Source: Martinezella lusitana
GTDB lineage: Bacteria; Pseudomonadota; Alphaproteobacteria; Rhizobiales; Rhizobiaceae
Assembly: GCF_016901135.1 (NCBI RefSeq)
Contig: NZ_JAFEVL010000048.1
Location: 62,001 to 126,000 of the forward strand
Length of the DNA: 64,000 bases
Reading direction: 5' to 3'
This document shows, one piece after another, positions 24,756 to 32,943 of this stretch. The position numbers and the translations under genes were made by a program. A model generated the notes under the pieces. The model searched no databases. It had not been told where the DNA came from and saw nothing but the letters and a program-made list of their open reading frames with translations. How positions within the stretch are numbered: the first letter of the stretch is position 1; each line of letters opens with the position of its first letter.

Positions 24756-25334
24756 ATGGGTGACAGAATTTCATCGAAGGGAGTTGACGACTTCGAGGAG
24801 ATGTCGGGCGATACCGTCGAGCTCATCGAGATCTCGGGCGTTGTCAAGTGGTTCGATGTCGCCAAAGGGTTCGGTTTTATCGTGCCTGACAACGGCATGC
24901 AGGATGTGCTGCTGCACGTGACGTGCCTGCGGCGGGACGGTTATCAGACGATTCTCGAAGGAACCCGCATCGTGGCGCTGATCCAGCGCAGGGAGCGGGG
25001 CTATCAGGCCTTCAAGATCCTCTCCATGGATCAATCGACTGCCGTGCATCCGTCGCAGATGCCGCCGGTGCGCACGCATGTGCAGGTAACGGCAACCAGT
25101 GGCCTGGAACGTGCCCTGGTCAAGTGGTTCAACCGCACCAAGGGCTTCGGCTTCCTGACGCGGGGCGAGGGCACGGAGGATATCTTCGTGCATATGGAAA
25201 CGCTGCGTCGGTTCGGCCTGGCGGAGCTGCGGCCGGGGCAGGTGGTGCTTGTCCGCTTCGGACCCGGCGAGAAGGGTCTGATGGCAGCGGAAATTCACCC
25301 GGATGCACCGAGCCCGGCAACACGGCCGCACTAA
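24756..25334 (+). CDS. Cold-shock domain protein with two CSDs
   Basis: A 192-residue protein with two cold-shock domains. The first, near residues 25-90, has VVKWFDVAKGFGFI and a divergent RNP2 (DVLLHV). The second, about 120-185, has LVKWFNRTKGFGFL and DIFVHM. Single-domain CspA proteins are about 70 residues, so this is the tandem form common in Rhizobiales. It probably binds single-stranded RNA or DNA. The ATG at 24756 follows GAGGG by nine bases. Its stop lies one base before the start of the DUF192 gene. Confidence 0.9.
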   Translation: MGDRISSKGVDDFEEMSGDTVELIEISGVVKWFDVAKGFGFIVPDNGMQDVLLHVTCLRRDGYQTILEGTRIVALIQRRERGYQAFKILSMDQSTAVHPSQMPPVRTHVQVTATSGLERALVKWFNRTKGFGFLTRGEGTEDIFVHMETLRRFGLAELRPGQVVLVRFGPGEKGLMAAEIHPDAPSPATRPH

Positions 25335-25335
25335 T

Positions 25336-25848
25336 ATGACCGGAGATTTGTTTCTCAGAGTTTTGAAAAGCGCCGTCGTGGCGCTTTTTCTCGTTGGAGC
25401 TACCGCTCCGTATTCCTTCGCGGCGCAGACGGCAAGCCAGCAGTCGATGGCATTCGATTCGGAACCGCTGACGATCGCATCGGCCAGTGGCGCGACGCAT
25501 AAACTCACCGTGGAACTGGCCCTGACGCCGCCGCAGCTGGAATTCGGCCTCATGTATCGTGACAGGATGCCCGCCGATCACGGCATGCTGTTCGATTTCG
25601 GCACGTCGCGGCCCGTCATGATGTGGATGAAGAACACCAAGCTGGCGCTCGACATGCTCTTCCTGGACAAGACCGGCGTGGTTACCCACATTCAGGAGAA
25701 CGCCGTGCCCTATTCCGAAGCGATCATCAATTCCAATGGGCCGGTTGCCTACGTCATCGAGCTGAATGGTGGAATTGTCAAAAAGCTCGGCCTTGCCGTC
25801 GGCGATAAGGCAACGAGCGCCACCATTTCGGCAAAACTGAACAAATAG
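25336..25848 (+). CDS. DUF192 family secreted protein
   Basis: A 170-residue protein with an N-terminal signal peptide (LKSAVVALFLVGATAPYSFAA) and a DUF192 domain (LEFGLMYRDRMPADHGMLFDFG, MWMKNTKLALDMLFLD, then a C-terminal GDKAT). The function of DUF192 is unknown. The start at 25336 is one base after the cold-shock gene stop, so it is translated from the same mRNA; that pairing is common in rhizobia. Confidence 0.88.
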   Translation: MTGDLFLRVLKSAVVALFLVGATAPYSFAAQTASQQSMAFDSEPLTIASASGATHKLTVELALTPPQLEFGLMYRDRMPADHGMLFDFGTSRPVMMWMKNTKLALDMLFLDKTGVVTHIQENAVPYSEAIINSNGPVAYVIELNGGIVKKLGLAVGDKATSATISAKLNK

Positions 25849-26001
25849 GTTTTCACCAGGAAGAACTGCCCGGCACGATTTTAGCTGTTGCAGCGTGCAG
25901 ATGAACCGTGTATCTCCGCACTCGTTCCGCTAGACGAGTGTCAGGCGGTGCAACGTGATCCCCGCGGAAATGCAATGTTCCACGGGATCATGCTTGAGGT
26001 A

Positions 26002-26078
<77 letters not shown>

Positions 26079-26256
26079 CTTTAAAATCCCCCATCAATAT
26101 CGATGAATTCGCGCTGATACCGGCCGCGTTTTCGCTTGAAAACAAAGGGATTCGCGGCTAAGCAAAGGTCGTGTTCGCTCGATCTTCAAGGATCGAGCCA
26201 AGGCAAGAGAAGCAAAGAAGCGGGTTGCTCCCGCTTTATTCGGAGGCGCTGCAGCA

Positions 26257-26562
26257 ATGCCTGCCAAGATTTATCGTCCCGCAAAGACCGCCATGCAGTC
26301 CGGCAAGGCCAAGACCAATGTTTGGGTTCTCGAATTCGATCAGGAGATCCCGCGCAAGATCGATCCGATCATGGGCTACACGTCTTCGGCCGACACGCGC
26401 CAGCAGCTCAAGCTGACTTTCGATACGCAGGAGCTGGCCGAGGCCTATGCTCAGCGCGAAGGCATAGAATACCGCGTCATCGCCCCCAAGGATCCCACGC
26501 GCCAGACGGTTTCCTATTCCGATAATTTCCGTTACTCGCGCATCCAGCCCTGGACACACTGA
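26257..26562 (+). CDS. ETC complex I subunit conserved-region protein (NDUFS4-like)
   Basis: A 101-residue protein matching the NDUFS4 (18-kDa accessory) family of respiratory complex I: AKIYRPAKTAMQSGKAKTNVW, then the Arg/Asp motif region DPIMGYTSSADTRQQLKLTF, then YSDNFRYSRIQPWTH. Bacterial homologues are found in alphaproteobacteria, away from the nuo operon as here. The ATG at 26257 follows CGGAGGCGC. It probably associates with the NADH dehydrogenase peripheral arm, by analogy to mitochondria. Confidence 0.92.
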   Translation: MPAKIYRPAKTAMQSGKAKTNVWVLEFDQEIPRKIDPIMGYTSSADTRQQLKLTFDTQELAEAYAQREGIEYRVIAPKDPTRQTVSYSDNFRYSRIQPWTH

Positions 26563-26653
26563 AACAGGCGCTTATTGAAACCGCTGCCCATTGAGTTTGA
26601 CGGCGGTTTCAGGCATGTGTTGTCCGCCGCAAACAACTTGCGGCTCGGCTCAA

Positions 26654-26730
<77 letters not shown>

Positions 26731-26775
26731 ATCCTCTCCGATTTTTTTCTGGACGCCGTTTGCGCTGCGCTACCC

Positions 26776-26937
26776 TCATTTCGTGGCCGCCAGCCAGCCG
26801 CCGGCATCTTTCGGCCTCGTCGCGTCGACTGCCATCTGGAAGAGATCGTAGCCGGTCATTACCCCGGCCAGTTTTATGACGACGATGGCCGCGCTTAACA
26901 GCGCGAGCGCACCGATGATCCTGTCGCTTTTCTTCAC
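26776..26937 (-). CDS. Small single-pass membrane protein (53 aa), hypothetical
   Basis: A short frame starting GTG (MKKSDRIIGALALLSAAIVV) with a basic N-terminus, one hydrophobic segment (about residues 7-27) and a polar tail ending WLAATK. The KK-then-hydrophobic layout and clean stop suggest a real small membrane protein. There is no good Shine-Dalgarno sequence, only a weak GGGAAGCGG, and no family is recognised, so this is tentative. It is on the strand opposite to tRNA-Arg. Confidence 0.5.
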   Translation of the reverse strand: MKKSDRIIGALALLSAAIVVIKLAGVMTGYDLFQMAVDATRPKDAGGWLAATK

Positions 26938-27028
26938 GGCCCGCTTCCCTGACGCCTCGTGAATGCCGCGTGTTTTTCGCGGTGGTCAACAGTATATCGC
27001 GTTCTGCGTGAAGCGCTACGTGGCTTGT

Positions 27029-27637
27029 TTACGTCGCCAGTCGCCCGGCGGCGATCAGCAGAAGGCCGCCGGCGATGCCTTCGGTCCATCTTCGACCGCG
27101 ATCGGTGAGGCTTCTCCGAGAACCGACTGCCGCGATGGCGATGCTAAGGAGCGCATAGAAGAGCCCGCACAGCCCAATGAAGAGTGCGGATAGGATGCTC
27201 GCCTGCAGGGCGACGCTCCCATCGTGTTTTATGAACTGCGGCAGGATGGCGAAATAGATCATCATGCCCTTGGGATTGAGAACGGCCGTCAGGAAGGCGC
27301 GCCGAAACGTGTGCGTTGCCGAAGCCGACGGCCGCGCGGCTTTCCCGGCTTTGAGCGAGGATGCGATCAGTCGAGACGCGAGGTAGGCGAGATATGCGAT
27401 ACCCAGCCAACGCAGGAGCATGAAGAGGGCGGGAGAGGCGGCGATGATGGCCGCCAGGCCGAGGGCCGTGAGCGTCGAATGGACGACATAGCCGATGCAG
27501 ATGCCCGCCGTCGAGCGCAGCCCGGCCGCCACGCCGCCGGACATGGTTTGCGATGCCACGAACAGCATGTCCGGCCTCGGCGTGCAGATGAGGGGCAGGA
27601 CAGTGCCCGCAAAGAGAAGAAGCTCGATGTTTTCCAT
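27029..27637 (-). CDS. LysE/RhtB-family amino-acid exporter
   Basis: A 202-residue protein with six predicted membrane segments and the LysE/RhtB pattern: N-terminal membrane helix, the P-x-PD-ML motif (TPRPDMLFVASQTMSGG), a second helix, YLAYLASRLI, and the NPKGMMIYFAILPQFI signature. Such proteins export amino acids or analogues. It is divergent from an Lrp-type regulator 110 bases away, the usual layout of a regulated exporter. The start at 27637 (MENIELLLFAG) is chosen over 27667. Confidence 0.88.
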   Translation of the reverse strand: MENIELLLFAGTVLPLICTPRPDMLFVASQTMSGGVAAGLRSTAGICIGYVVHSTLTALGLAAIIAASPALFMLLRWLGIAYLAYLASRLIASSLKAGKAARPSASATHTFRRAFLTAVLNPKGMMIYFAILPQFIKHDGSVALQASILSALFIGLCGLFYALLSIAIAAVGSRRSLTDRGRRWTEGIAGGLLLIAAGRLAT

Positions 27638-27747
27638 GAATGGCAGCCTAAAGGCCTGGCGAGGCAATCGGCTTGCGAAGATGTCAATTCTGATTGATTA
27701 ATTGGCATTCAAATCCACAATTGCGCCCCTGTTGATAGAGAGTGCCA
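27638..27747. promoter_or_regulatory. Divergent promoter region between the lysE-like and lrp-like genes
   Basis: The 110-base spacer is AT-rich compared with its surroundings and holds ATTGATTAATTGGCAAT-like partial dyads near 27691-27707. It must carry both promoters and is the natural place for Lrp-type binding. No definite boxes are called. Confidence 0.4.
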
Positions 27748-28209
27748 ATGCGACTGGACGAGATCGATAGACGTATTTTGCGCGCGCTGCAGCGCGACGG
27801 GCGAATTCAGAATGTGGAATTGGCAAAGGAGGTGGGGCTGTCTCCATCGCCCTGCCTGCGGCGCGTGAAGCTTCTCGAGGATGCCGGCATGATCGACCGC
27901 TATGTGGCCGTTCTCAATCCGGCCAAGGTCGGGCTGCCGCTATCCATGTTTGCCCGCGTCTGGCTGACGGCCCAGGATGCAGAAACGATCGATCGCTTCA
28001 TAGCGGCAATGAAGAAGCTGCCTGAGGTGATGGAATGCTACATCATGCTTGGCGAAAGCGACGCGCTGCTGCGTGTCGCCGTGTCCGATCTCGACGATTA
28101 CAGACAGTTTCAATCCACGCATCTGACGAAGGTCAACGGCATCCAGAACGTCAAGACCGATGTGCCAAGCCAAATCGTCAAGCAGACCTACGCCTTGCCT
28201 TTGCGCTGA
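27748..28209 (+). CDS. Lrp/AsnC-family transcriptional regulator
   Basis: A 153-residue regulator with an N-terminal winged helix-turn-helix (RLDEIDRRILRALQRDG, then VELAKEVGLSPSPCLRRVKLLED) and a C-terminal RAM ligand-binding/oligomerisation domain (about 65-145: VMECYIMLGESDALLRVAVSD). It probably controls the divergent LysE-type exporter in response to an amino acid. The ATG at 27748 is used; a GTG two codons upstream is less likely. Confidence 0.9.
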   Translation: MRLDEIDRRILRALQRDGRIQNVELAKEVGLSPSPCLRRVKLLEDAGMIDRYVAVLNPAKVGLPLSMFARVWLTAQDAETIDRFIAAMKKLPEVMECYIMLGESDALLRVAVSDLDDYRQFQSTHLTKVNGIQNVKTDVPSQIVKQTYALPLR

Positions 28210-28255
28210 CAGGCTCGGTCTTGCCGCAATTTTCTCTAGGTGCAGATATTTATGA

Positions 28256-28290
28256 AAAACCCGCCGGCTGGGATACAGCCGACGGGTTTT
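28256..28290. terminator. Bidirectional terminator between lrp-like gene and aapP
   Basis: A long stem AAAACCCGCCGGCTG/CAGCCGACGGGTTTT with one mismatch and a 5-base loop, flanked by A/T-runs on both strands. It can end the plus-strand lrp transcript and the minus-strand aap operon. Confidence 0.88.
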
Positions 28291-28312
28291 CGTTTTGAAC
28301 AACAATGTCAGC

Positions 28313-29086
28313 TTAGTGCAGGATCTGGCTGAGGAAGAGCTTGGTGCGCTCATGCTGCGGATTGTCGAAGAACTCCTTCGGCGAGTTCTGTTCGACGATC
28401 TGGCCCTGGTCCATGAAGATGACGCGGTTGGCGACCTGGCGTGCAAAGCCCATTTCATGGGTGACGCAAAGCATGGTCATGCCTTCCTCGGCAAGACCCA
28501 CCATGGTGTCGAGCACTTCCTTGATCATTTCCGGATCGAGCGCCGAGGTCGGTTCATCGAACAACATGATCTTCGGGTTCATGCAGAGCGAGCGGGCGAT
28601 GGCCACGCGCTGTTGCTGGCCGCCCGAAAGCTGGCCCGGATATTTCTTCGCCTGCTCCGGGATCTTGACGCGCTTCAGGAAGTGCATTGCGACTTCTTCC
28701 GCCTGCTTCTTCGGCATCTTGCGCACCCAGATCGGCGCCAGCGTGCAGTTTTCCAGGATCGTCAGGTGCGGGAAGAGGTTGAAGTGCTGGAACACCATGC
28801 CGACTTCGCGGCGCACTTCGTCGATCTTCTTCAGATCGTTGGTGAGCTCTGTGCCGTCGACGAAGATATTACCCTTCTGGTGTTCTTCCAGCCGGTTGAT
28901 ACAGCGGATCATCGTCGATTTGCCCGAGCCCGACGGGCCGGCGATGACGATGCGCTCGCCGCGCATGACCTTGAGGTTGATATCGCGCAGTACGTGGAAA
29001 TCGCCGTACCACTTGTTCATGTTGATCATTTCAACCGCGACTTCCGTATCGGAAATGGTCAGTTTTTTAGGTTGGGCGTCAGCCAT
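28313..29086 (-). CDS. aapP: General L-amino-acid ABC transporter, ATP-binding protein
   Basis: A 257-residue ABC ATPase of the polar amino-acid class. Walker A is GPSGSGKST, the signature LSGGQQQR, Walker B IMLFDEPTSALD, and the H-loop THEMGFA. It powers uptake through AapQ and AapM. It is the last gene of the aapJQMP operon, which in Rhizobium leguminosarum carries a broad-specificity L-amino-acid transporter needed in symbiosis. Confidence 0.95.
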   Translation of the reverse strand: MADAQPKKLTISDTEVAVEMINMNKWYGDFHVLRDINLKVMRGERIVIAGPSGSGKSTMIRCINRLEEHQKGNIFVDGTELTNDLKKIDEVRREVGMVFQHFNLFPHLTILENCTLAPIWVRKMPKKQAEEVAMHFLKRVKIPEQAKKYPGQLSGGQQQRVAIARSLCMNPKIMLFDEPTSALDPEMIKEVLDTMVGLAEEGMTMLCVTHEMGFARQVANRVIFMDQGQIVEQNSPKEFFDNPQHERTKLFLSQILH

Positions 29087-29104
29087 AGTATTTTCCCTCA
29101 GTTT

Positions 29105-30259
29105 TTATCGTTTGTGGCCAGTGTCGAGATGGCGTTCCATGAAGCCTGAATAGCGCGACATGCCGAAGCAGAACAGCCAGAAAAGGAAACCGGCGAAGAC
29201 CAGGCCCGTGATCGGTGTCACGGGGCTCGCCCAGTTCGCGTCGGAGAAATTCTGGCGGACGATGCCGAGCAGATCGAACATGCTGATGATCGACACCAGC
29301 GACGTGTCCTTGAACATGCCGATGAAGGTGTTGACGATGCCGGGGATGACCAGCTTGATCGCCTGCGGCAACACGATCAGCCGCATCTTCTGCCAATAGC
29401 CGAGGCCGAGCGAATCGGCGCCTTCGAACTGGCCTTTCGGCACTGCCTGCAGGCCGCCGCGGAAGACTTCAGCCATATAGGCCGAGGTGAAGATCGAAAC
29501 GCCGATCACGGCGCGTAGCAGCTTGTCCACCGTCCAGCCGTGCGGCAGGAAGAGCGGCAGCATGACGCTGGCCATGAACAGCACTGTGATCAGCGGAATG
29601 CCGCGGATGACTTCGATGAAGAGGACGCACAGCATGCGGATGACCGGCATTTTCGAACGCCGACCGAGCGCAAGCAGGATGCCCAAAGGAAACGACACCA
29701 CGATCGCGACAAAGCAAAGCACCAGATTCACCATCAGGCCGCCCCACTTCTGCGTTTCCACCACCTCGAGGCCGAAGCCGCCATAAAGCAGGAAAAACGA
29801 TACGATGGGGAGCACGATGAAGGCCAGGATGGCATTCAGTCCCTTCCTCGGAAAGGACGGTATCATCATCGGCGCGATGGTGAGAATGGCGAGAACGGCG
29901 ACGAGCGCCGGTCGCCAACGTTCCTCCGGCGTGTAGAGGCCGACCATGAAGATCGTGAATTTCGAGTAGACGAATGCCCAGCAAGCGCCGCTCCAGCCGT
30001 CCGGCTGCGTTCCGCCCTGCACGGTCGTCGCGCAGACGGTGCGACCGGTTCCGGTCCAGGCAGCCTGAATGAACAGCCAGTTGACGATATGCGGAATGGC
30101 CCAGGCAAGGAGGGCAATGGCAAGGATGGTCAGGACCACATCCTTCGGTGTCGCCATTAGATTTTTCCGGATCCAGTGAGCGGCGCCCTTTTCGCCCGCC
30201 GGAGCCGGCTGCGGCGGAAGAATGGTTTTGCTGACAAAGTTTTGGCTTGCGTTGGACAT
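29105..30259 (-). CDS. aapM: General L-amino-acid ABC transporter, permease AapM
   Basis: A 384-residue integral membrane permease. An N-terminal extension with extra hydrophobic segments precedes the binding-protein-dependent transport domain, whose EAA loop reads GADSLGLGYWQKMRLIVLPQA near residue 305. The start at 30259 (MSNASQNFVSK) lies one base after the aapQ stop. AapM proteins are longer than HisM-type permeases (about 230 residues), as here. Confidence 0.94.
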   Translation of the reverse strand: MSNASQNFVSKTILPPQPAPAGEKGAAHWIRKNLMATPKDVVLTILAIALLAWAIPHIVNWLFIQAAWTGTGRTVCATTVQGGTQPDGWSGACWAFVYSKFTIFMVGLYTPEERWRPALVAVLAILTIAPMMIPSFPRKGLNAILAFIVLPIVSFFLLYGGFGLEVVETQKWGGLMVNLVLCFVAIVVSFPLGILLALGRRSKMPVIRMLCVLFIEVIRGIPLITVLFMASVMLPLFLPHGWTVDKLLRAVIGVSIFTSAYMAEVFRGGLQAVPKGQFEGADSLGLGYWQKMRLIVLPQAIKLVIPGIVNTFIGMFKDTSLVSIISMFDLLGIVRQNFSDANWASPVTPITGLVFAGFLFWLFCFGMSRYSGFMERHLDTGHKR

Positions 30260-30260
30260 C

Positions 30261-31451
30261 TTATCTCTCCACCAAAGCCATCTTGGCATTGAACCAGTTC
30301 ATAAACAGCGAGGTCGCGATGCTCAGCGTAAGGTAGACAACCATCCAGATGATGAACGTTTCGATCGCGCGGCCGGACTGATTGAGAATAACGCCGCCAA
30401 CGGCGACCAGATCGGCATAGCCGATGGCAATCGCGAGCGAAGAGTTTTTCGTCAGGTTCAGATACTGGCTGCTCAACGGCGGGATGATGATGCGCATTGC
30501 CTGTGGGATGACGACAAGTCGGGTGATGGCGGAAGGGCGAAGACCAAGCGCGCCAGCGGCTTCCGATTGGCCCTTGGCTACGGCGCGAATACCGCCGCGG
30601 ACGATCTCGGCGATGTAGGAAGCCGTGTAGAAGGAAAGCGCCAGGAACAGGGACATGAATTCCGGCCCGACGACGAAACCGCCCGTCAGGTTGAATTTGC
30701 CGGCGATGGGATAGTCAAAGGTAAGCGGCATGCCGGACGCAAGGAAGGTCAGAAGCGGCAAGCCAACGAGCAGAGCGATCGACACCCAGATGGTGTGAAA
30801 TTGCTGGCCGGTGGCTTCCTGGCGCTTGTGCGCCCAGCGCGCCAGGAAAAATACGGCGACGATGGCAATGATGAACGCCAAGCCGACCGCCCACATGCCG
30901 GCGCCGAAAATCGGGCTCGGAAAGGCGAGGCCGCGATTGCTGAGATAGCTGGAAAACGGCAGGTGCAGGGCATCACGAGCCTGCGGCAGCAGCACCAGCA
31001 CGCCGCTATACCAGAAGAAGATGACGAGCAGCGGCGGAATATTGCGGAAGATCTCGACATAGGCCTGGCAGAGCTTCGCGATCAGCCAATTCCGCGAAAG
31101 CCGGCCTATACCGATGATGAAGCCGATGATCGTCGCCGCGATGATGCCCGTTATCGCGATGAGAAGCGTATTGAGCAGGCCGACAATGAGCGCGGTGGTA
31201 TTGGTGGAGTCGCCCGAAAAAGGAATCAGGGCCTGTCCGAGATTGAAACCGGCGCGTCCTTGGAGGAAGCTGAACCCAAAGGGTTGGTTTGTCGCGCGCA
31301 GATTATCGACGGTGTTGTAGAGGATGAACGCACCGCCGGCCAACAAAATCAGGATGGTAATGACCTGATAAAACAGACCCCGGACCTTGGGATTGTATAT
31401 CGCAGATGCGAATGAGCGTTCGCCTTCAGGCGAATTTGTAGCAATTGCCAT
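30261..31451 (-). CDS. aapQ: General L-amino-acid ABC transporter, permease AapQ
   Basis: A 396-residue permease paired with AapM. The transport domain shows the EIFRNIPPLLVIFFW block and the EAA-type loop SEAAGALGLRPSAITRLVVIPQA. Membrane segments flank a long periplasmic insert. It follows aapJ across a 94-base spacer that contains a strong stem-loop, so its expression is probably lower than that of aapJ. Confidence 0.94.
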   Translation of the reverse strand: MAIATNSPEGERSFASAIYNPKVRGLFYQVITILILLAGGAFILYNTVDNLRATNQPFGFSFLQGRAGFNLGQALIPFSGDSTNTTALIVGLLNTLLIAITGIIAATIIGFIIGIGRLSRNWLIAKLCQAYVEIFRNIPPLLVIFFWYSGVLVLLPQARDALHLPFSSYLSNRGLAFPSPIFGAGMWAVGLAFIIAIVAVFFLARWAHKRQEATGQQFHTIWVSIALLVGLPLLTFLASGMPLTFDYPIAGKFNLTGGFVVGPEFMSLFLALSFYTASYIAEIVRGGIRAVAKGQSEAAGALGLRPSAITRLVVIPQAMRIIIPPLSSQYLNLTKNSSLAIAIGYADLVAVGGVILNQSGRAIETFIIWMVVYLTLSIATSLFMNWFNAKMALVER

Positions 31452-31499
31452 GCGGAATTTTTTCCCCAGTACGCCCGTTTCGGGCTTGTTTTCTTAAAA

Positions 31500-31524
31500 G
31501 AGAAAGGCGGAGGCCGCCTTTCTC
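31500..31524 (-). terminator. Intercistronic stem-loop between aapJ and aapQ
   Basis: A perfect 11-bp stem GAGAAAGGCGG/CCGCCTTTCTC with a 3-base loop, followed on the minus strand by TTTTAAG. As a partial terminator or 3'-end stabiliser it would let the binding protein be made in excess over the permeases, a common design in ABC operons. Confidence 0.85.
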
Positions 31525-31545
31525 ATAAAGCATGCGGTGCGCGGC

Positions 31546-32571
31546 TTAGCGGACCGGCGGTGCGTACTGGATGCCGCCCTTGTTCCACAGCGCGTTCAGG
31601 CCGCGAGCGATCTTCAGCGGGCTGCCTGCGCCGATGTTGCGGTCGAAGACTTCGCCGTAGTTGCCGACGCCCTTGATGACGTTGTAGGCCCAGTCGTTGG
31701 CTAGGCCGATGTCGGTGCCGATCGTCGAACCCTGCTCAGCGCCGAGGAAGCGCTTGATATCCGGGTTTGCCGAACCCTTCATCTCGTCGACGTTCTTCTG
31801 CGTGATGCCGAATTCTTCGGCGTTGATCAGCGCGTAAGCGGTCCAGCTGATGATGTCGAACCACTGCTCATCGCCCTGGCGAACGGCCGGTCCGAGCGGC
31901 TCCTTCGAGATGATCTCCGGCAGAACAACGTTGTCGTCGGGGTTCTTCAGCGTCAGACGCAGCGAATAGAGGCCGGACTGGTCGGTGGTGTAGACGTCGC
32001 AACGACCGGAATCATAGGCAGCGTTGACTTCTTCGAGTTTGTCGAAGACCACCGGATTGTACTGAAGGTTATTGGCCTTGAAGTAGTCGGCGAGGTTGAG
32101 TTCCGTCGTCGTGCCGGACTGGACGCAGACAGCGGCGCCGGAGAGTTCCAGAGCCGACTTGACGTTCAGTTCCTTGCGGACCATGAAGCCTTGGCCGTCA
32201 TAGTAGGTGATCGGGCGGAAGTTAAGACCGAGCGCCGTATCACGGTTGATGGTCCAGGTCGTGTTGCGCGACAGCAGATCGACTTCGCCGGACTGCAGCG
32301 CGGTGAAGCGATCCTTGGAGCTGAGGGGGGTGTACTTGACCTTGGTCGCGTCTCCGAAGACAGCCGAAGCGACAGCCTTGCAGAAGTCGACGTCGAAACC
32401 GGCCCAGTTACCGGATGCGTCTGGCTGTGCGAAGCCAAGAAGACCCGTATTCACGCCGCATTGAATGAAGCCCTTCGCCTTCACGTCGCTCAGCGTCGAT
32501 GCCGACGCGCCGGAAGCGGTGTATGCCAATGCCGCGGCTCCGAGGAGTACGGACAGCGCAAACTTTTTCAT
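31546..32571 (-). CDS. aapJ: General L-amino-acid ABC transporter, periplasmic binding protein
   Basis: A 341-residue solute-binding protein (family 3) with a Sec signal peptide (MKKFALSVLLGAAALAYTASGASA). The mature part starts STLSDVKAKGFIQCGVNTGLLGFAQPD and shows the typical GFDVDFCKAVA and amino-acid pocket motif SGEVDLLSRNTTWT. It is the first gene of aapJQMP. Its promoter must lie in the 32572-32943 spacer shared with metC. Confidence 0.95.
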   Translation of the reverse strand: MKKFALSVLLGAAALAYTASGASASTLSDVKAKGFIQCGVNTGLLGFAQPDASGNWAGFDVDFCKAVASAVFGDATKVKYTPLSSKDRFTALQSGEVDLLSRNTTWTINRDTALGLNFRPITYYDGQGFMVRKELNVKSALELSGAAVCVQSGTTTELNLADYFKANNLQYNPVVFDKLEEVNAAYDSGRCDVYTTDQSGLYSLRLTLKNPDDNVVLPEIISKEPLGPAVRQGDEQWFDIISWTAYALINAEEFGITQKNVDEMKGSANPDIKRFLGAEQGSTIGTDIGLANDWAYNVIKGVGNYGEVFDRNIGAGSPLKIARGLNALWNKGGIQYAPPVR

Positions 32572-32943
32572 CTTTCCCTACCTTTGACTATTGTTTTATA
32601 GTTAAAATGTATCGCTCCCGAAGCAGGTTCCCGGAGAACCACGTTCCCTCACTCTCCCGGTGCGAGTGGTCCTATCACAGTCGTAAATGGTTTTGCGGTC
32701 AAGACATTGCCCCGATTATTGCGGATTTATTCGGCATTTTCGCCCGGGGCGGTCGAAAAATGAGCGTTTGGCGTCAAAATAGGCGGCATTTTGCCAAAAA
32801 ACTGCGCGAAAATGGAGGTTGTCGGCTGTTTTCGTTACTTTAGCCTTCTAATAATATGAGGGACTTAAACGGATCGGGGTTGACCCAACTGGACTTGCTC
32901 GCCACAAATCGAGGCTCCTACAGCGCCAAGGGCATATCCGGAC
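32572..32943. promoter_or_regulatory. 372-base divergent regulatory region, aapJ and metC
   Basis: Non-coding spacer between the divergent aap operon and metC, with an AT-rich central part (32700-32860). In R. leguminosarum aap is under nitrogen control, so an NtrC/sigma-54 site would be expected, but I found no clear GG-N10-GC element. No SAM-II riboswitch-like structure is recognised ahead of metC. Confidence 0.45.

Noticed and set aside
32572..32943. SAM-II or similar riboswitch ahead of metC
   Set aside because: No pseudoknot-forming conserved core could be found by eye; the region is better explained as a divergent promoter.
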